A stretch of 64,000 bases of DNA from Bacterioplanes sp965233665 (GTDB lineage Bacteria > Pseudomonadota > Gammaproteobacteria > Pseudomonadales > Oceanobacteraceae), in assembly GCA_965233665.1 (NCBI GenBank), contig CBDDTG010000005.1, positions 62,001 through 126,000 of the forward strand, read 5' to 3'. A program made the translations under genes and the position numbers. How positions within the stretch are numbered: the first letter of the stretch is position 1; every line of letters begins with the position of its first letter. Shown one piece after another: positions 17,554-26,349 of the stretch. The notes beneath the pieces are model-generated. The model did no database searches and was not told the origin of the DNA. It was given only the letters and a program-made list of their open reading frames with translations.

Positions 17554-18435
17554 GTGGAGTTAAAGCACATTAAAGCGTTTGTCAGCGTCATGGACTGCGG
17601 TTCGCTGTCGGCGGCTGCCCGCCAGCTGGGTAAAGGCCAGCCGCTGTTAAGTCAATGGATCAGCGAGCTGGAGGCCGATACGGGCTTGGCCTTGTTTGAG
17701 CGCAGCGGCAATCGTGCGGTGCCAACATCGCAAGCCTGGCAGTGGTTGCCATGGGCGCAACAGGCGCTGTCGGAGTTGGAAGCGCTGGAGCGGCGAACCC
17801 AAGCGCTGGCCGGCGATGAGCTGTGGCAATTGCAGTTAGCGGTTGAGCACAGTTTAACCGCCGACTGGCTCGCCCCAGCGCTGCGCGACTGGCATAAGCA
17901 ATGGCCTGGGCGTTGTATTCAGCTCAGCGGCTGCAGTCGCGATGAATTGATTGATGGCTTGCAACAACAGCATTGGCATCTCGGCGTGGGCTATGAACAC
18001 GAAGATCACATTGCCGAAGTGTCTTATCAGCGCTTGGGTGAGCTAACGGAAGTGTATGTGGCCAGCTCGGATTGGCTGGCGTCTGTGCACGGCAAACTCG
18101 ATGCGGCAGCGCTGCGACAGACCACCGAGCTGGTGTGGGCACAAGCCAGCGATGGTTGTGAGTCTGTTTTGAATCTCAATGCTTGGCTCATAGCAGAACT
18201 GACGCTGCTCAAGCAGCTGGCGTGTCAGGGAGTTGGCTATGCGTTGTTACCACAGTGGGCTGTGGCTGAGGAACTGACTGTTGGCAGTTTGCAGGTGTTT
18301 CAGCCGACCTTTGAAACACCCACCTTGGTCAGGCGTGTTGAAATGCTATGGCCAGCAGGGCTGGAGTTACAAGCGCCACTGGCCAGTTTGCAGCAGTTAT
18401 TGGTGCAATACGGCGTTAAAAAACCACGGCGTTAA
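17554..18435 (+). CDS. LysR family transcriptional regulator
   Basis: The 293-residue regulator has an N-terminal winged helix (MELKHIKAFVSVMDCGSLSAAARQLGKGQPLLSQWISELE, residues 1-40) and a C-terminal substrate-binding-like effector domain. The HTH carries the usual LysR pattern of an early Ala-Ala-x-x-L and a later Ser-x-x-I-x-x-LE. The start codon is GTG. It is divergent from the saccharopine-dehydrogenase-like gene across 134 bp, the usual layout for a LysR regulator and its target, and its 3' end overlaps the amidohydrolase gene by 4 bp. The ligand is unknown. Confidence 0.9.
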   Translation: MELKHIKAFVSVMDCGSLSAAARQLGKGQPLLSQWISELEADTGLALFERSGNRAVPTSQAWQWLPWAQQALSELEALERRTQALAGDELWQLQLAVEHSLTADWLAPALRDWHKQWPGRCIQLSGCSRDELIDGLQQQHWHLGVGYEHEDHIAEVSYQRLGELTEVYVASSDWLASVHGKLDAAALRQTTELVWAQASDGCESVLNLNAWLIAELTLLKQLACQGVGYALLPQWAVAEELTVGSLQVFQPTFETPTLVRRVEMLWPAGLELQAPLASLQQLLVQYGVKKPRR

Positions 18436-20099
18436 AAATCTTCGTGCTGAAAAGTAATATCGCCATTCATCATCGTCAGCAATACGCGTATGTCGCGTAA
18501 TTGCTGTGGCGCCACCGTTAACGGGTTTTGGTCAATCACGATCAAGTCGGCGTGTTTGCCGACTTCTAACGTGCCGGTGCGATCTTCGCTGCGCATTAAA
18601 AAAGCGGCATCGCGGGTGTAGGCCGCCAGGGCTTGCTCCACTCGAATGCTTTGCTCGCCTCGATTAACCGCATTGTGAATACCAATAAATGGATTCAGGC
18701 TGCTGACGGTCCAGTCGCTGCTCAGCACCACTTTTGCCTGGCTGTCGAGCAAATCTTTCAATCGGTAAGCCTGATCAATGCGATCACCAATATATGGCCT
18801 TTGCCAGTCATGGTTGTGGGGCAGGGTAAAGTCCCCCGCGACCTGCATGTCGGCAATCACACCTAATTGTGCAAAGCGCGGCAAGTCGTCATCGTCGACC
18901 ATTTCGACGTGGGTCAGGCGATGGCGTTGCTGTGGCGCGGGGTGGCTGGCAATGGCATTTAATGCTTCGTGAACGCCACGATCGCCAATGGTATGGATAT
19001 GAAAATCAAAGCCTGCGGGCTGCAATTGAGCAATATAATGCGCCAGGCGCGACTGGTCGAAATAATTCAGCCCGCGCGCAGGCACACCGGGCAAGCTGTG
19101 TTGGTAGGGTTGTTTTAACGCCGCGGTGGTGTTGTGAATAATGCCATCGCTGTAAATTTTTATTTGATTGATTTGCAATAAGCGCTTGGGGTCGTAGCGA
19201 TATTGCTGCTTCAAAAAGTCTATTTGTGCCGCGTCAGCCATGAGTGGATAGGCCCATAGCCCCAAATTGACTCGAGTTTTAAGCGCGCCATCGAGCTCTG
19301 CCTGGTGCCAAACATCCAGCCAACCACGTTGCCAGTAAACCCGCGCATCAGCGATCGAAGTAATGCCATGGCGCGCCATTTCATCCATGGCCCACAGCAG
19401 ACCATCGTAATAGAGGTCGAAGCTTTTCTCTGTCGGCTGGTAAGCCAGATCAAACGCCGCTTCGGCAGCCGTTTCCAATAAAATACCGTTAGGCTCGCCA
19501 TCTTTATCGCGCAAGATGATGCCGCCGGGTGGATTATGGCTGTCAGCGTGGTAGTTCAGTCGTGCCAGTGCTTCAGAGTTAACCCAAGCGGAATGCGAGC
19601 TTTGCTCCATAATGACAACCGGTCTGTCATTGATCCATTGATCAAGCAGTTGGCGAGGGTTGTCTTCTTCGATGAGCCAGTGCAACTCATGGCCATAGGC
19701 GGTCAGCCAGTCGGTACCGACTTGATGCTGACGGCAATCCAGTAAGGGCTGGCGCAGCCCAGCCAAGTTATCGGCCTCTAGCCAGCAATTGCCGCCTACT
19801 TCGGCACCGGCCTCCAATGCGTGCACATGGCTGTCATGAATGCCAGGCATGATGGTCAGTCCTTCGAGATCAATGATGTCGGCATCTTGTTGGTAGCGCT
19901 GCTGTGCCTGCTGGCTGCTGCCGATAAACTCAATACGACCATCGCGCACGGCTAAGGCATCGTGCAAATGCGGGGCGTCGATCATGGTGATCAGGTCAGC
20001 ATTTATAAAGACTGTGGCAGGGTTGCTGGTTGTGGGTTCGGCGGTCGAGTGGCAGGCCAGCAATGTGGCGCTGGCCAATAATGTCATCAAAGTTTTCAT
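18432..20099 (-). CDS. YtcJ-like amidohydrolase, predicted lipoprotein
   Basis: The 555-residue protein begins MKTLMTLLASATLLAC, a lipoprotein signal peptide with Cys at residue 16. The metal-dependent amidohydrolase fold that follows shows HDSHVHALEAG (paired metal His), HIHTIGDRGVHEAL and LSSDWTVSSLNPFIGIH. The YtcJ group hydrolyses amides, amidines or similar bonds; the real substrate is unknown. The ATG at 20099 is preferred to one 18 bp upstream because it gives a complete signal peptide. Location is probably the periplasmic face of a membrane. Confidence 0.87.
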   Translation of the reverse strand: MKTLMTLLASATLLACHSTAEPTTSNPATVFINADLITMIDAPHLHDALAVRDGRIEFIGSSQQAQQRYQQDADIIDLEGLTIMPGIHDSHVHALEAGAEVGGNCWLEADNLAGLRQPLLDCRQHQVGTDWLTAYGHELHWLIEEDNPRQLLDQWINDRPVVIMEQSSHSAWVNSEALARLNYHADSHNPPGGIILRDKDGEPNGILLETAAEAAFDLAYQPTEKSFDLYYDGLLWAMDEMARHGITSIADARVYWQRGWLDVWHQAELDGALKTRVNLGLWAYPLMADAAQIDFLKQQYRYDPKRLLQINQIKIYSDGIIHNTTAALKQPYQHSLPGVPARGLNYFDQSRLAHYIAQLQPAGFDFHIHTIGDRGVHEALNAIASHPAPQQRHRLTHVEMVDDDDLPRFAQLGVIADMQVAGDFTLPHNHDWQRPYIGDRIDQAYRLKDLLDSQAKVVLSSDWTVSSLNPFIGIHNAVNRGEQSIRVEQALAAYTRDAAFLMRSEDRTGTLEVGKHADLIVIDQNPLTVAPQQLRDIRVLLTMMNGDITFQHEDF

Positions 20100-20288
20100 G
20101 GCAAGGTCAACAATCAATAAGGTTGAGCAAACTCTAGACCAGTGCCGCGGTAGGCAAAAATGAGCCGCTATCTGGTTTTTTGATAGCGGCGGTAGTTTCC
20201 CGTGCGTAATGTACTGGCTGGCGCCAGCTCGGTGTGACCGATAAGCTTGAGTGTGGTGTTAAGTCAAGGTGGCGACAGTGGAGAGGCA

Positions 20289-21059
20289 ATGTCGACAAGC
20301 GTAGGTTGGTTAGATTGGGCAGCATTGGGCTGGTTTATGTGGTGTTGGATCAGCTACTCCTTATTCGCTAAGCGTCGGGCAAAAAATACGGCGTCTCTGT
20401 CTTCTGTGTTGCATGTGCACCGAATCAACTGGATGCGGCGTTTACTGCAGCGAGAAATCCGTGTCAGTGACGCCGCATTGCTGTCCAACTTGGAACGCAA
20501 CGTCACGTTTTTCGCTTCTTCCTGTGTGCTGGTGTTGGCCGGTTTGTTAACGGCGCTTACAGCGACGCAACAAATTCATGATGTGATTGCTGATATTTCT
20601 TTTGCGGCTGAAAGCTCCATTTTGTTGGTGGAACTGAAAATTTTGCTGTTGATTGGCATCTTTATTTACGCCTTTTTCACCTTTACCTGGTCGATGCGCC
20701 AATTTGGTTTTGCATCTGTGTTGGTCGGTGCGGCGCCGGCGCCGGAAGACGATCATGTAACAGCCAATGAGCGGCGTAATTTTGCAATATTTGCCGCCAA
20801 AGTCATTGATCAGGCCAGCCACAGTTACAACTACGGCTTGAGGGCATTTTATTATTCATTAGCGGCGGTGAGCTGGTTTTTAGGCCCTTGGTATTTTGTA
20901 GCAGCAGCCACCACCGTGGTGGGCGTGTTGTTTCAACGCGAGTTTCGTTCTTCTTCGCTGAAAGCGCTAAAGCAGGTAGAAAATGTCGGCGAGCGCCTGT
21001 TTCATGACGACAAAGACCTGTACCGTCGCTCACTTAAAAAGAATGATGAGGCGCATTAA
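20289..21059 (+). CDS. DUF599 family membrane protein
   Basis: The 256-residue protein has four probable membrane spans (LDWAALGWFMWCWISYSLFA, the stretch around FFASSCVLVLAGLLTAL, KILLLIGIFIYAFFTFTWSM, and the one near FYYSLAAVSWFLGPWYFVAA). Between spans 1 and 2 is the conserved stretch HRINWMRRLLQREIRVSDAALLSNLERNVTFFASS typical of DUF599. The molecular role is unknown. The ATG at 20289 has GGAG 5 nt upstream. Confidence 0.85.
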   Translation: MSTSVGWLDWAALGWFMWCWISYSLFAKRRAKNTASLSSVLHVHRINWMRRLLQREIRVSDAALLSNLERNVTFFASSCVLVLAGLLTALTATQQIHDVIADISFAAESSILLVELKILLLIGIFIYAFFTFTWSMRQFGFASVLVGAAPAPEDDHVTANERRNFAIFAAKVIDQASHSYNYGLRAFYYSLAAVSWFLGPWYFVAAATTVVGVLFQREFRSSSLKALKQVENVGERLFHDDKDLYRRSLKKNDEAH

Positions 21060-21206
21060 GGCGCCTATGAATAATTCTGTACAGCGCTGCGCGACTGCAG
21101 CAGACTTTCAGAACAAGGCGGTGATGGCAGGAAATGGCAGCCCTTTTCAACATCATCAACGACGTTATGGAAGTTTGCTGTCCGCGCCCTTCGGGGAGCG
21201 CCAGAG

Positions 21207-21293
21207 AACTCCAGCTCTGTGTCGCCGATTTTTGCTGTAGTTGGCTGAGCGGCAAACCGGCTTCGTGATTCTGAGCCCCTGGCGATCCAGAGC
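21207..21293. repeat. Intergenic repeat copy A (shared with 31725-31771)
   Basis: Positions 21207-21233 match 31725-31751 at 23 of 27 bases, including an unbroken GCTCTGTGTCGC. In both copies GCTCTG is later answered by its complement CAGAGC followed by GG (21288-21295 here), so each can close as a hairpin. Here the closing arms are 68 bp apart, with TCGCC/GGCGA as a second pair. It lies in the 265-bp gap between the DUF599 and FKBP genes, where I see no gene. Confidence 0.5.
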
Positions 21294-21324
21294 GGACACC
21301 GAATTATTCATAGGAGCCTTAACA

Positions 21325-21810
21325 ATGGCACTTGGTAATATCATTGGCTTGATCGTTGTGCTGGCGCTGGTCGGCTATGGCTGGCGCCGAGCCAAGCAGC
21401 AAAGTCAGCGCTGGGCGCGCAATAAGCGCGAAGGTGAGCGCTACTGGCAACAGCAGCGTCAGCGGGACGGTGTTGTGGAGGTCGGTGATGGCGTGCTGAT
21501 GGAATATCAGCAGCGCGGTGCAGGCACTGAGTCTCCACAGGCAACTCAACGTATTCACGTTCATTACACCGGCCGGTTGGTGGACGGCACTGTGTTCGAC
21601 TGCTCACGTCAGCGCGGCGAAGCGCTGCAGTTGTGCCCTAACCAGGTCATTGTCGGCTGGCAGCAGGCACTGCAAACCATGGTCGTGGGCGACCGTGTTG
21701 AACTCACCATCCCTGCTCAGTTGGCGTATGGTCGCCGCAAAGCCGGTGCAATATTGCCGTATTCCACACTGATTTTTGATCTTGAGCTGCTGGCAGTAGA
21801 TGCCAGCTAA
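21325..21810 (+). CDS. Membrane-anchored FKBP-type peptidyl-prolyl isomerase
   Basis: The 161-residue protein starts with one membrane span (MALGNIIGLIVVLALVGYGW) and a basic/Gln-rich linker. An FKBP domain follows from about residue 60 (IHVHYTGRLVDGTVFDCS, FDLELLAVDAS). Isomerase activity on prolyl bonds is expected, but some active-site aromatic residues are replaced (VGWQQALQTM is retained), so activity may be low. The ATG at 21325 has TAGGAGCC upstream; the longer open frame before it lies in the repeat region and is unlikely to be translated. Confidence 0.85.
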   Translation: MALGNIIGLIVVLALVGYGWRRAKQQSQRWARNKREGERYWQQQRQRDGVVEVGDGVLMEYQQRGAGTESPQATQRIHVHYTGRLVDGTVFDCSRQRGEALQLCPNQVIVGWQQALQTMVVGDRVELTIPAQLAYGRRKAGAILPYSTLIFDLELLAVDAS

Positions 21811-21864
21811 TAGCCTGGCCAGCGACGTTCTAGTCAATTTTTTTCTCAGTCATTTTTCTTCTAA

Positions 21865-21889
21865 AAACCAGACAATGCTTGTCTGGTTT
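21865..21889. terminator. Candidate terminator/hairpin after the FKBP gene
   Basis: AAACCAGACAA (21865-21875) is perfectly complementary to TTGTCTGGTTT (21879-21889), loop TGC. The plus-strand T-run is short (three, within the stem); the minus side has five. It may end the FKBP transcript weakly. Confidence 0.5.
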
Positions 21890-21971
21890 GCTGCCTCTGC
21901 GCTACTCCTAAGCCTAATTGGTGGGTGATTTTGTTTCGCATCGAATGCGTCGCATAACCCGCCGCAGTCAA

Positions 21972-22034
21972 CAGGCTTCGCTGCCTGATCCGGCCACAAG
22001 CCATCGATCAGGCGTTAGAAATCGGCCACAAGCC
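21972..22034 (+). promoter_or_regulatory. Structured leader upstream of the ldh-bkd operon
   Basis: A 12-base direct repeat CGGCCACAAGCC occurs at 21991-22002 and 22023-22034, the second touching the ribosome binding site GGAGG. GCCTGATC (21983-21990) pairs exactly with GATCAGGC (22006-22013). The same GCCTG can instead pair with CAGGC about 10 nt upstream (21972-21976), so two folds exclude each other. This could be a regulatory leader or an operator; no experiment or homologue is known to me. Confidence 0.4.
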
Positions 22035-22046
22035 GGAGGTATAGCC

Positions 22047-23129
22047 ATGTTTGATCCCATCGTCCAACACCGCTGTGAGGCGGTGCATAGCTTCGTACAC
22101 ATTCCTGACAACAACCCCGATGCACCTTGGCGTGCCGTCATCGCCGTGCACTCCACCCGGCGAGGACCTGCCTTGGGCGGCTGCCGATTTGTACCCTATC
22201 AAAGTGGTGACGAAGCGCTCCAGGATGCCCTGCGCTTGGCCCAGGGGATGAGTCGCAAGGCAGCGCTGGCTGGCTTGGATTTAGGCGGTGGTAAAGCCGT
22301 GATTATGATGCCTGAGGGCGTGTTCGACCGGCAGGCGCTGTTTCGTTGGTTTGGCCATTGTGTCGAACGCCTGTCAGGTGAATACATCACCGCCATGGAT
22401 GCCGGCACGCAAGTGGAGGATATGGATGAGATTTTCCACCAAACCCGTCATGTTGCCAGCCACAGCCAGATTGGCGACCCTTCACCGCATACAGCCAGAG
22501 GGGTATGGCAGGCGATTCGCTATTTGCTCCATGAGGTGCTTGGCCTAGCGCCGACCAAGAGTCGGGTAGCTGTGCAAGGGCTAGGACACGTGGGTATGTT
22601 GTTGACACAACACCTGTTAGATAACGGTGTGCAGGTAGTCGTCAGTGATGTTAATTCAGATCGGTGTCAGCAAGCTCAGAGCATCGGTGCCAGCGTGGTG
22701 GCGCCTGAGCAAATTCTGCAACAGAAGGTAGATTTATTGGCCCCTTGTGCCTTGGGTGGGGTCATTCATGCCGGCAATCTCGATGAGCTGAATTGCCAAG
22801 CCATTGTTGGGGCAGCCAATAATCAGCTAGAAGACGCCGATTGTGGGCGTGAACTGCATCAGCGGGGCGTTATTATCGCTCCGGATTATCTGGTCAATGC
22901 GGGTGGGCTGGTGTTTGCCTCAGGCCGCTATCAGGGTTGGTCAGATGAACGCATAGCGGCCCAAATTGACAGCATTACTGAACATTTGGGTGACTTACTG
23001 CGCCAATCACAACAGCGCGACATCGCCGTCAATGTGTTGGCCGATCAGCTGGCAGACGAAGCCATTGCTGCCGGCCACTATCAACCTGCCACCAACGACA
23101 TGGGCAAGGAGGCACTATGGAGCCTGTAA
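22047..23129 (+). CDS. Leucine/valine (Glu/Leu/Phe/Val family) dehydrogenase
   Basis: The 360-residue enzyme has the amino acid dehydrogenase core: the glycine-rich GGCRF, the catalytic Lys in LDLGGGKAVIM, the Asp in MDAGTQVEDMD, and the NAD-binding VAVQGLGHVGMLLTQHL. It deaminates a branched-chain amino acid to its 2-oxo acid, feeding the dehydrogenase complex encoded by the next three genes. The ATG at 22047 follows GGAGG by 7 nt; the longer upstream frame lies in the structured leader. The gene overlaps bkdA1 by 13 bp. Confidence 0.88.
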   Translation: MFDPIVQHRCEAVHSFVHIPDNNPDAPWRAVIAVHSTRRGPALGGCRFVPYQSGDEALQDALRLAQGMSRKAALAGLDLGGGKAVIMMPEGVFDRQALFRWFGHCVERLSGEYITAMDAGTQVEDMDEIFHQTRHVASHSQIGDPSPHTARGVWQAIRYLLHEVLGLAPTKSRVAVQGLGHVGMLLTQHLLDNGVQVVVSDVNSDRCQQAQSIGASVVAPEQILQQKVDLLAPCALGGVIHAGNLDELNCQAIVGAANNQLEDADCGRELHQRGVIIAPDYLVNAGGLVFASGRYQGWSDERIAAQIDSITEHLGDLLRQSQQRDIAVNVLADQLADEAIAAGHYQPATNDMGKEALWSL

Positions 23130-24184
23130 TGCAAACGGTGCGCTACTTGGATGATCAAGGTCATACCTGCCAAGAGCTGCCATTGTGGGCACACGAAATG
23201 GAGCCGCTGCTGGAGTGTTATCGCTGGATGCTGCTCACCCGCCAGTTCGATCAAAAGGCCATTGCCTTGCAGCGAACTGGCCAGCTAGGCACTTATCCGT
23301 CCAGTCTTGGGCAAGAGGCCATTGCCGTGACGTTGGGATTGGCAATGGAAGCCGATGATGTGCTGGTGCCCTATTACCGGGACCATGGCACCCAGTTGAT
23401 ACGCGGCTGCGGTATGAAAGACATCTTGCTCTACTGGGGCGGTGATGAACGCGGCAGTGCCGCCGGCCCGCAGCAAGACTTCCCCGTTTGTGTACCCATC
23501 GCCACGCAATGTGGCCACGCCGTTGGGGCGGCAAAAGCGCTGCAGCTGCAAGGGCGCTCCCAAGCAGTGGCCTGCACATTGGGTGATGGCGCGTCTTCCA
23601 AAGGGGATTTTCTAGAAGCGCTCAACTTGGCGGGCTTGTGGCAACTGCCAGTGGTGTTTGTGCTCAACAACAACCAATGGGCTATCTCCGTATCGCGCCA
23701 AAAGCAATGCGGAGCCAGCGCCTTGGCTTTAAAAGGAATGGGAGCTGGCGTGCGCTCGGTGCAGGTCGATGGCAATGACGTTATCGCCATGTTTGATGAG
23801 TTGACGCAGGCATTAGAAGCCGCCCGCGCAGGAGAGGGGCCGACGTTAATTGAGGCGATCAGTTACCGTTTGAGTGATCACACCACTGCCGATGACGCCA
23901 GCCGCTATTGCTCGCAAGAGGAGCTGCAACAGGCCTGGAAAAAGGAGCCCGTAGCGCGCCTTAAGCGTTTTCTCACCAGCCAGGGAGCGTGGACAGAAGC
24001 CTTAGAGCAAAAATGGCTCGAGCATTGCCAACACACCGTGAGCAGCGCAGTGCAGCATTATCTCGAGTATTTGCCGCAATTGCCGGAAGCCATGTTTGAT
24101 CATCTTTATGACGACTGGCCGGCGGTGATGGAGGATCAGTTGCAGGCCTTTGCCGAACGACGTCAGCGGCGTCTGGGAGAGTAG
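23117..24184 (+). CDS. bkdA1: Branched-chain 2-oxoacid dehydrogenase E1 alpha subunit
   Basis: The 355-residue subunit carries the thiamine diphosphate motif GDGASSKGDFLEALNLAG followed by LNNNQWAISV. SLGQEAIAVTLGLAM and YRDHGTQLIRG are typical of E1 alpha. With E1 beta it decarboxylates the 2-oxo acids of Leu, Ile and Val and transfers the acyl group to E2 lipoate. AAGGAGG precedes the ATG inside the end of the dehydrogenase gene, so translation is coupled. Confidence 0.93.
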   Translation: MEPVMQTVRYLDDQGHTCQELPLWAHEMEPLLECYRWMLLTRQFDQKAIALQRTGQLGTYPSSLGQEAIAVTLGLAMEADDVLVPYYRDHGTQLIRGCGMKDILLYWGGDERGSAAGPQQDFPVCVPIATQCGHAVGAAKALQLQGRSQAVACTLGDGASSKGDFLEALNLAGLWQLPVVFVLNNNQWAISVSRQKQCGASALALKGMGAGVRSVQVDGNDVIAMFDELTQALEAARAGEGPTLIEAISYRLSDHTTADDASRYCSQEELQQAWKKEPVARLKRFLTSQGAWTEALEQKWLEHCQHTVSSAVQHYLEYLPQLPEAMFDHLYDDWPAVMEDQLQAFAERRQRRLGE

Positions 24185-24187
24185 CGC

Positions 24188-25171
24188 ATGAGTATTCAAG
24201 ATTTGACCATGGTTGAGGCCGTCAACCTGGCTCTGCATCGGGCCATGGCTGCGGATGAATCGGTGGTGTGCTTAGGGGAGGACATCGGCGTCAATGGCGG
24301 GGTGTTCCGTGCCACGGTGGGGCTGCAAGAGCGTTTTGGCGAGCAGCGAGTGATGGACACGCCGTTGGCGGAAACCTTGATAGCGGGTGCTTCCATCGGC
24401 ATGGCTGCCAGCGGCCTGAAGCCAGTGATGGAAATTCAGTTTCTGGGCTTTATCTTTCCCGCTTTTGAACAGCTGATTACGCATGCTGCGCGAATGCGCA
24501 ATCGCACTCGGGGGCGCATGCAGTGTCCATTAGTGGTGCGCGCGCCTTTCGGCGGCGGCATTCATGCCCCTGAACATCATTCCGAAAGCACAGAAGCGCT
24601 GTTGGCGCATATACCCGGTATCAGGGTCGTCATTCCATCGTCGCCACGGCGTGCCTATGGGTTGCTGCTTAGCGCCATTGATAGCCCCGATCCCGTGGTG
24701 TTTCTTGAACCCAAACGCCTATATCGAGTGCAGAAGCAGCCGCTGGCCGACGATGGCGAGCGCCTGCCTTTGGACAGCTGTTTTACGCTGCGAGAAGGCG
24801 ATGACGTCACCTTGATTACTTGGGGAGCGTGTGTGCGAGAAACCTTATTGGCCGCCGATCAGTTGCAGGAGCGGGGAATCGCTGCTGAAGTCATAGATGT
24901 CGCGACGGTATCGCCACTGGACATGGCGACGTTGCGCCAGTCGGTGATCAAAACCGGGCGCTGCGTCATCGTGCATGAGGCCTGTCGCAGTGGTGGTATA
25001 GGCGCTGATATTGCGGCGCAGCTGGCGGAGCAGGCGTTTGATTATTTGCAGGCACCGATTCAGCGTGTCACCGGCTTTGATACGCCAATGCCTTACTTCC
25101 GTCAGGAGCAATGGTATCTGGCGGATGCCGATGACATTTGCGCCGCGGTGAAGGCGGTAATGGATTACTAA
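24188..25171 (+). CDS. bkdA2: Branched-chain 2-oxoacid dehydrogenase E1 beta subunit
   Basis: The 327-residue transketolase-like beta chain shows LGEDIGVNGGVFRAT near residue 29, DTPLAETLIAGASIGMA near 59, APFGGGIHAPEHHSES near 122 and IVHEACRSGGIGADI near 263. It partners the E1 alpha encoded 3 bp upstream. Length and motifs are normal for the family. Confidence 0.94.
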   Translation: MSIQDLTMVEAVNLALHRAMAADESVVCLGEDIGVNGGVFRATVGLQERFGEQRVMDTPLAETLIAGASIGMAASGLKPVMEIQFLGFIFPAFEQLITHAARMRNRTRGRMQCPLVVRAPFGGGIHAPEHHSESTEALLAHIPGIRVVIPSSPRRAYGLLLSAIDSPDPVVFLEPKRLYRVQKQPLADDGERLPLDSCFTLREGDDVTLITWGACVRETLLAADQLQERGIAAEVIDVATVSPLDMATLRQSVIKTGRCVIVHEACRSGGIGADIAAQLAEQAFDYLQAPIQRVTGFDTPMPYFRQEQWYLADADDICAAVKAVMDY

Positions 25172-25184
25172 TCGGGAGCAGCCC

Positions 25185-26348
25185 ATGCGTTATTTTGCTT
25201 TGCCAGATTTAGGTGAAGGTTTGCAAGAAGCGGAAATCGTTGAATGGTACGTCAGCGAGGGAGATACCGTGGCCATTGACCAGCCGTTGGTCGCGGTTGA
25301 GACCGATAAAGCCATCGTCGACGTGCCCAGCCCGCAAGCCGGCATCATTGGCCAGTGCTTTGCCGCCGTTGGCGACAGCGTCAATGTCGGTGAGCCGCTG
25401 GTGGAGTTCAAAGGGGCAGGGTCTGATGACAAACATAGCGAGCAAACATCTGGCACCGACAAGGCGACGGTGGTGGGGGAGCTGCCGCAGGATGCGTTAG
25501 TCAAAGAGGATCGCTTTACCATTGGTGCTGCGCCAACCGCAGCGACCGGCGTTCGCGCTTCTCCCAGTGTGCGGGCGCTGGCTCGGCGCTTAGGCGTTGA
25601 GCTCAGTGGCGTGGCGGGGAGCGGCGCAGATGGGCGCATTACAGCGGAAGACGTTGAGCGTGCCGGGCGTGTGAATGCCAGTCATGGGCCGAGTCATTCT
25701 CTGTCGGGCGTGCGCAAGTCCATGGCCAAAAACATGGCGCGTGCTCACGCGTCTGTGGTGCCTGTAACCTTATTTGATGAAGCCGACGTAACCGAATGGC
25801 AGGCTCAAGAAGACATTACTGTGCGCTTATTGCAGGCGATAGCCGCGGCGTGCCAGGCCGAGCCTCAGCTTAACGCCTGGTTTGATGACCAGCAGCTGCG
25901 ACTGTTGCAGCAAGTGGACGTTGGCATTGCCGTGGACACTGAACAGGGGTTGTTTGTGCCTGTGTTGCGCGACGTAATACAGCGCCCAGCCGAGGATCTA
26001 CGGGCTGGGCTGGCTCGATTACGTGACGATGTGAAAAATCGCAGCATCCCGCCAGAAGAACTACGTGGAGCCACCATCACTCTGTCGAATTACGGTTCAT
26101 TGGCCGGTAGCAGCCAAGCGGCCGGCAGCTTTGGCACCCCGATTGTGGTCCCCCCCACCGTGGCCATCGTAGGTGCGGGGCGTATCCAAGAAAAGCCGAT
26201 GGTCAGTATGGGAGAGCTGTACGCTGGCAAGACGCTGCCACTGTCGCTGACCTTTGATCATCGTGTGGTGACAGGCGGCGAAGCGTCACGCTTTTTGGGC
26301 GCGTTAATCGCCGACTTGCAGCGCGAGCCGGCGGTGATTGATCGCTAA
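25185..26348 (+). CDS. bkdB: Branched-chain 2-oxoacid dehydrogenase E2 (dihydrolipoyl acyltransferase)
   Basis: The 387-residue E2 has one lipoyl domain with the lipoylated Lys in VETDKAIVDVP (near residue 43). An E3-binding domain (ASPSVRALARRLGVELSGVAGSG, near 125-165) and the catalytic acyltransferase domain follow. The active-site segment reads FDHRVVTGGEASRF, so the Asp of the common HxxxDG motif is Thr here. No E3 (lpd) gene follows; the complex must use an E3 encoded elsewhere. GGGAGC precedes the start. Confidence 0.93.
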   Translation: MRYFALPDLGEGLQEAEIVEWYVSEGDTVAIDQPLVAVETDKAIVDVPSPQAGIIGQCFAAVGDSVNVGEPLVEFKGAGSDDKHSEQTSGTDKATVVGELPQDALVKEDRFTIGAAPTAATGVRASPSVRALARRLGVELSGVAGSGADGRITAEDVERAGRVNASHGPSHSLSGVRKSMAKNMARAHASVVPVTLFDEADVTEWQAQEDITVRLLQAIAAACQAEPQLNAWFDDQQLRLLQQVDVGIAVDTEQGLFVPVLRDVIQRPAEDLRAGLARLRDDVKNRSIPPEELRGATITLSNYGSLAGSSQAAGSFGTPIVVPPTVAIVGAGRIQEKPMVSMGELYAGKTLPLSLTFDHRVVTGGEASRFLGALIADLQREPAVIDR

Positions 26349-26349
26349 A

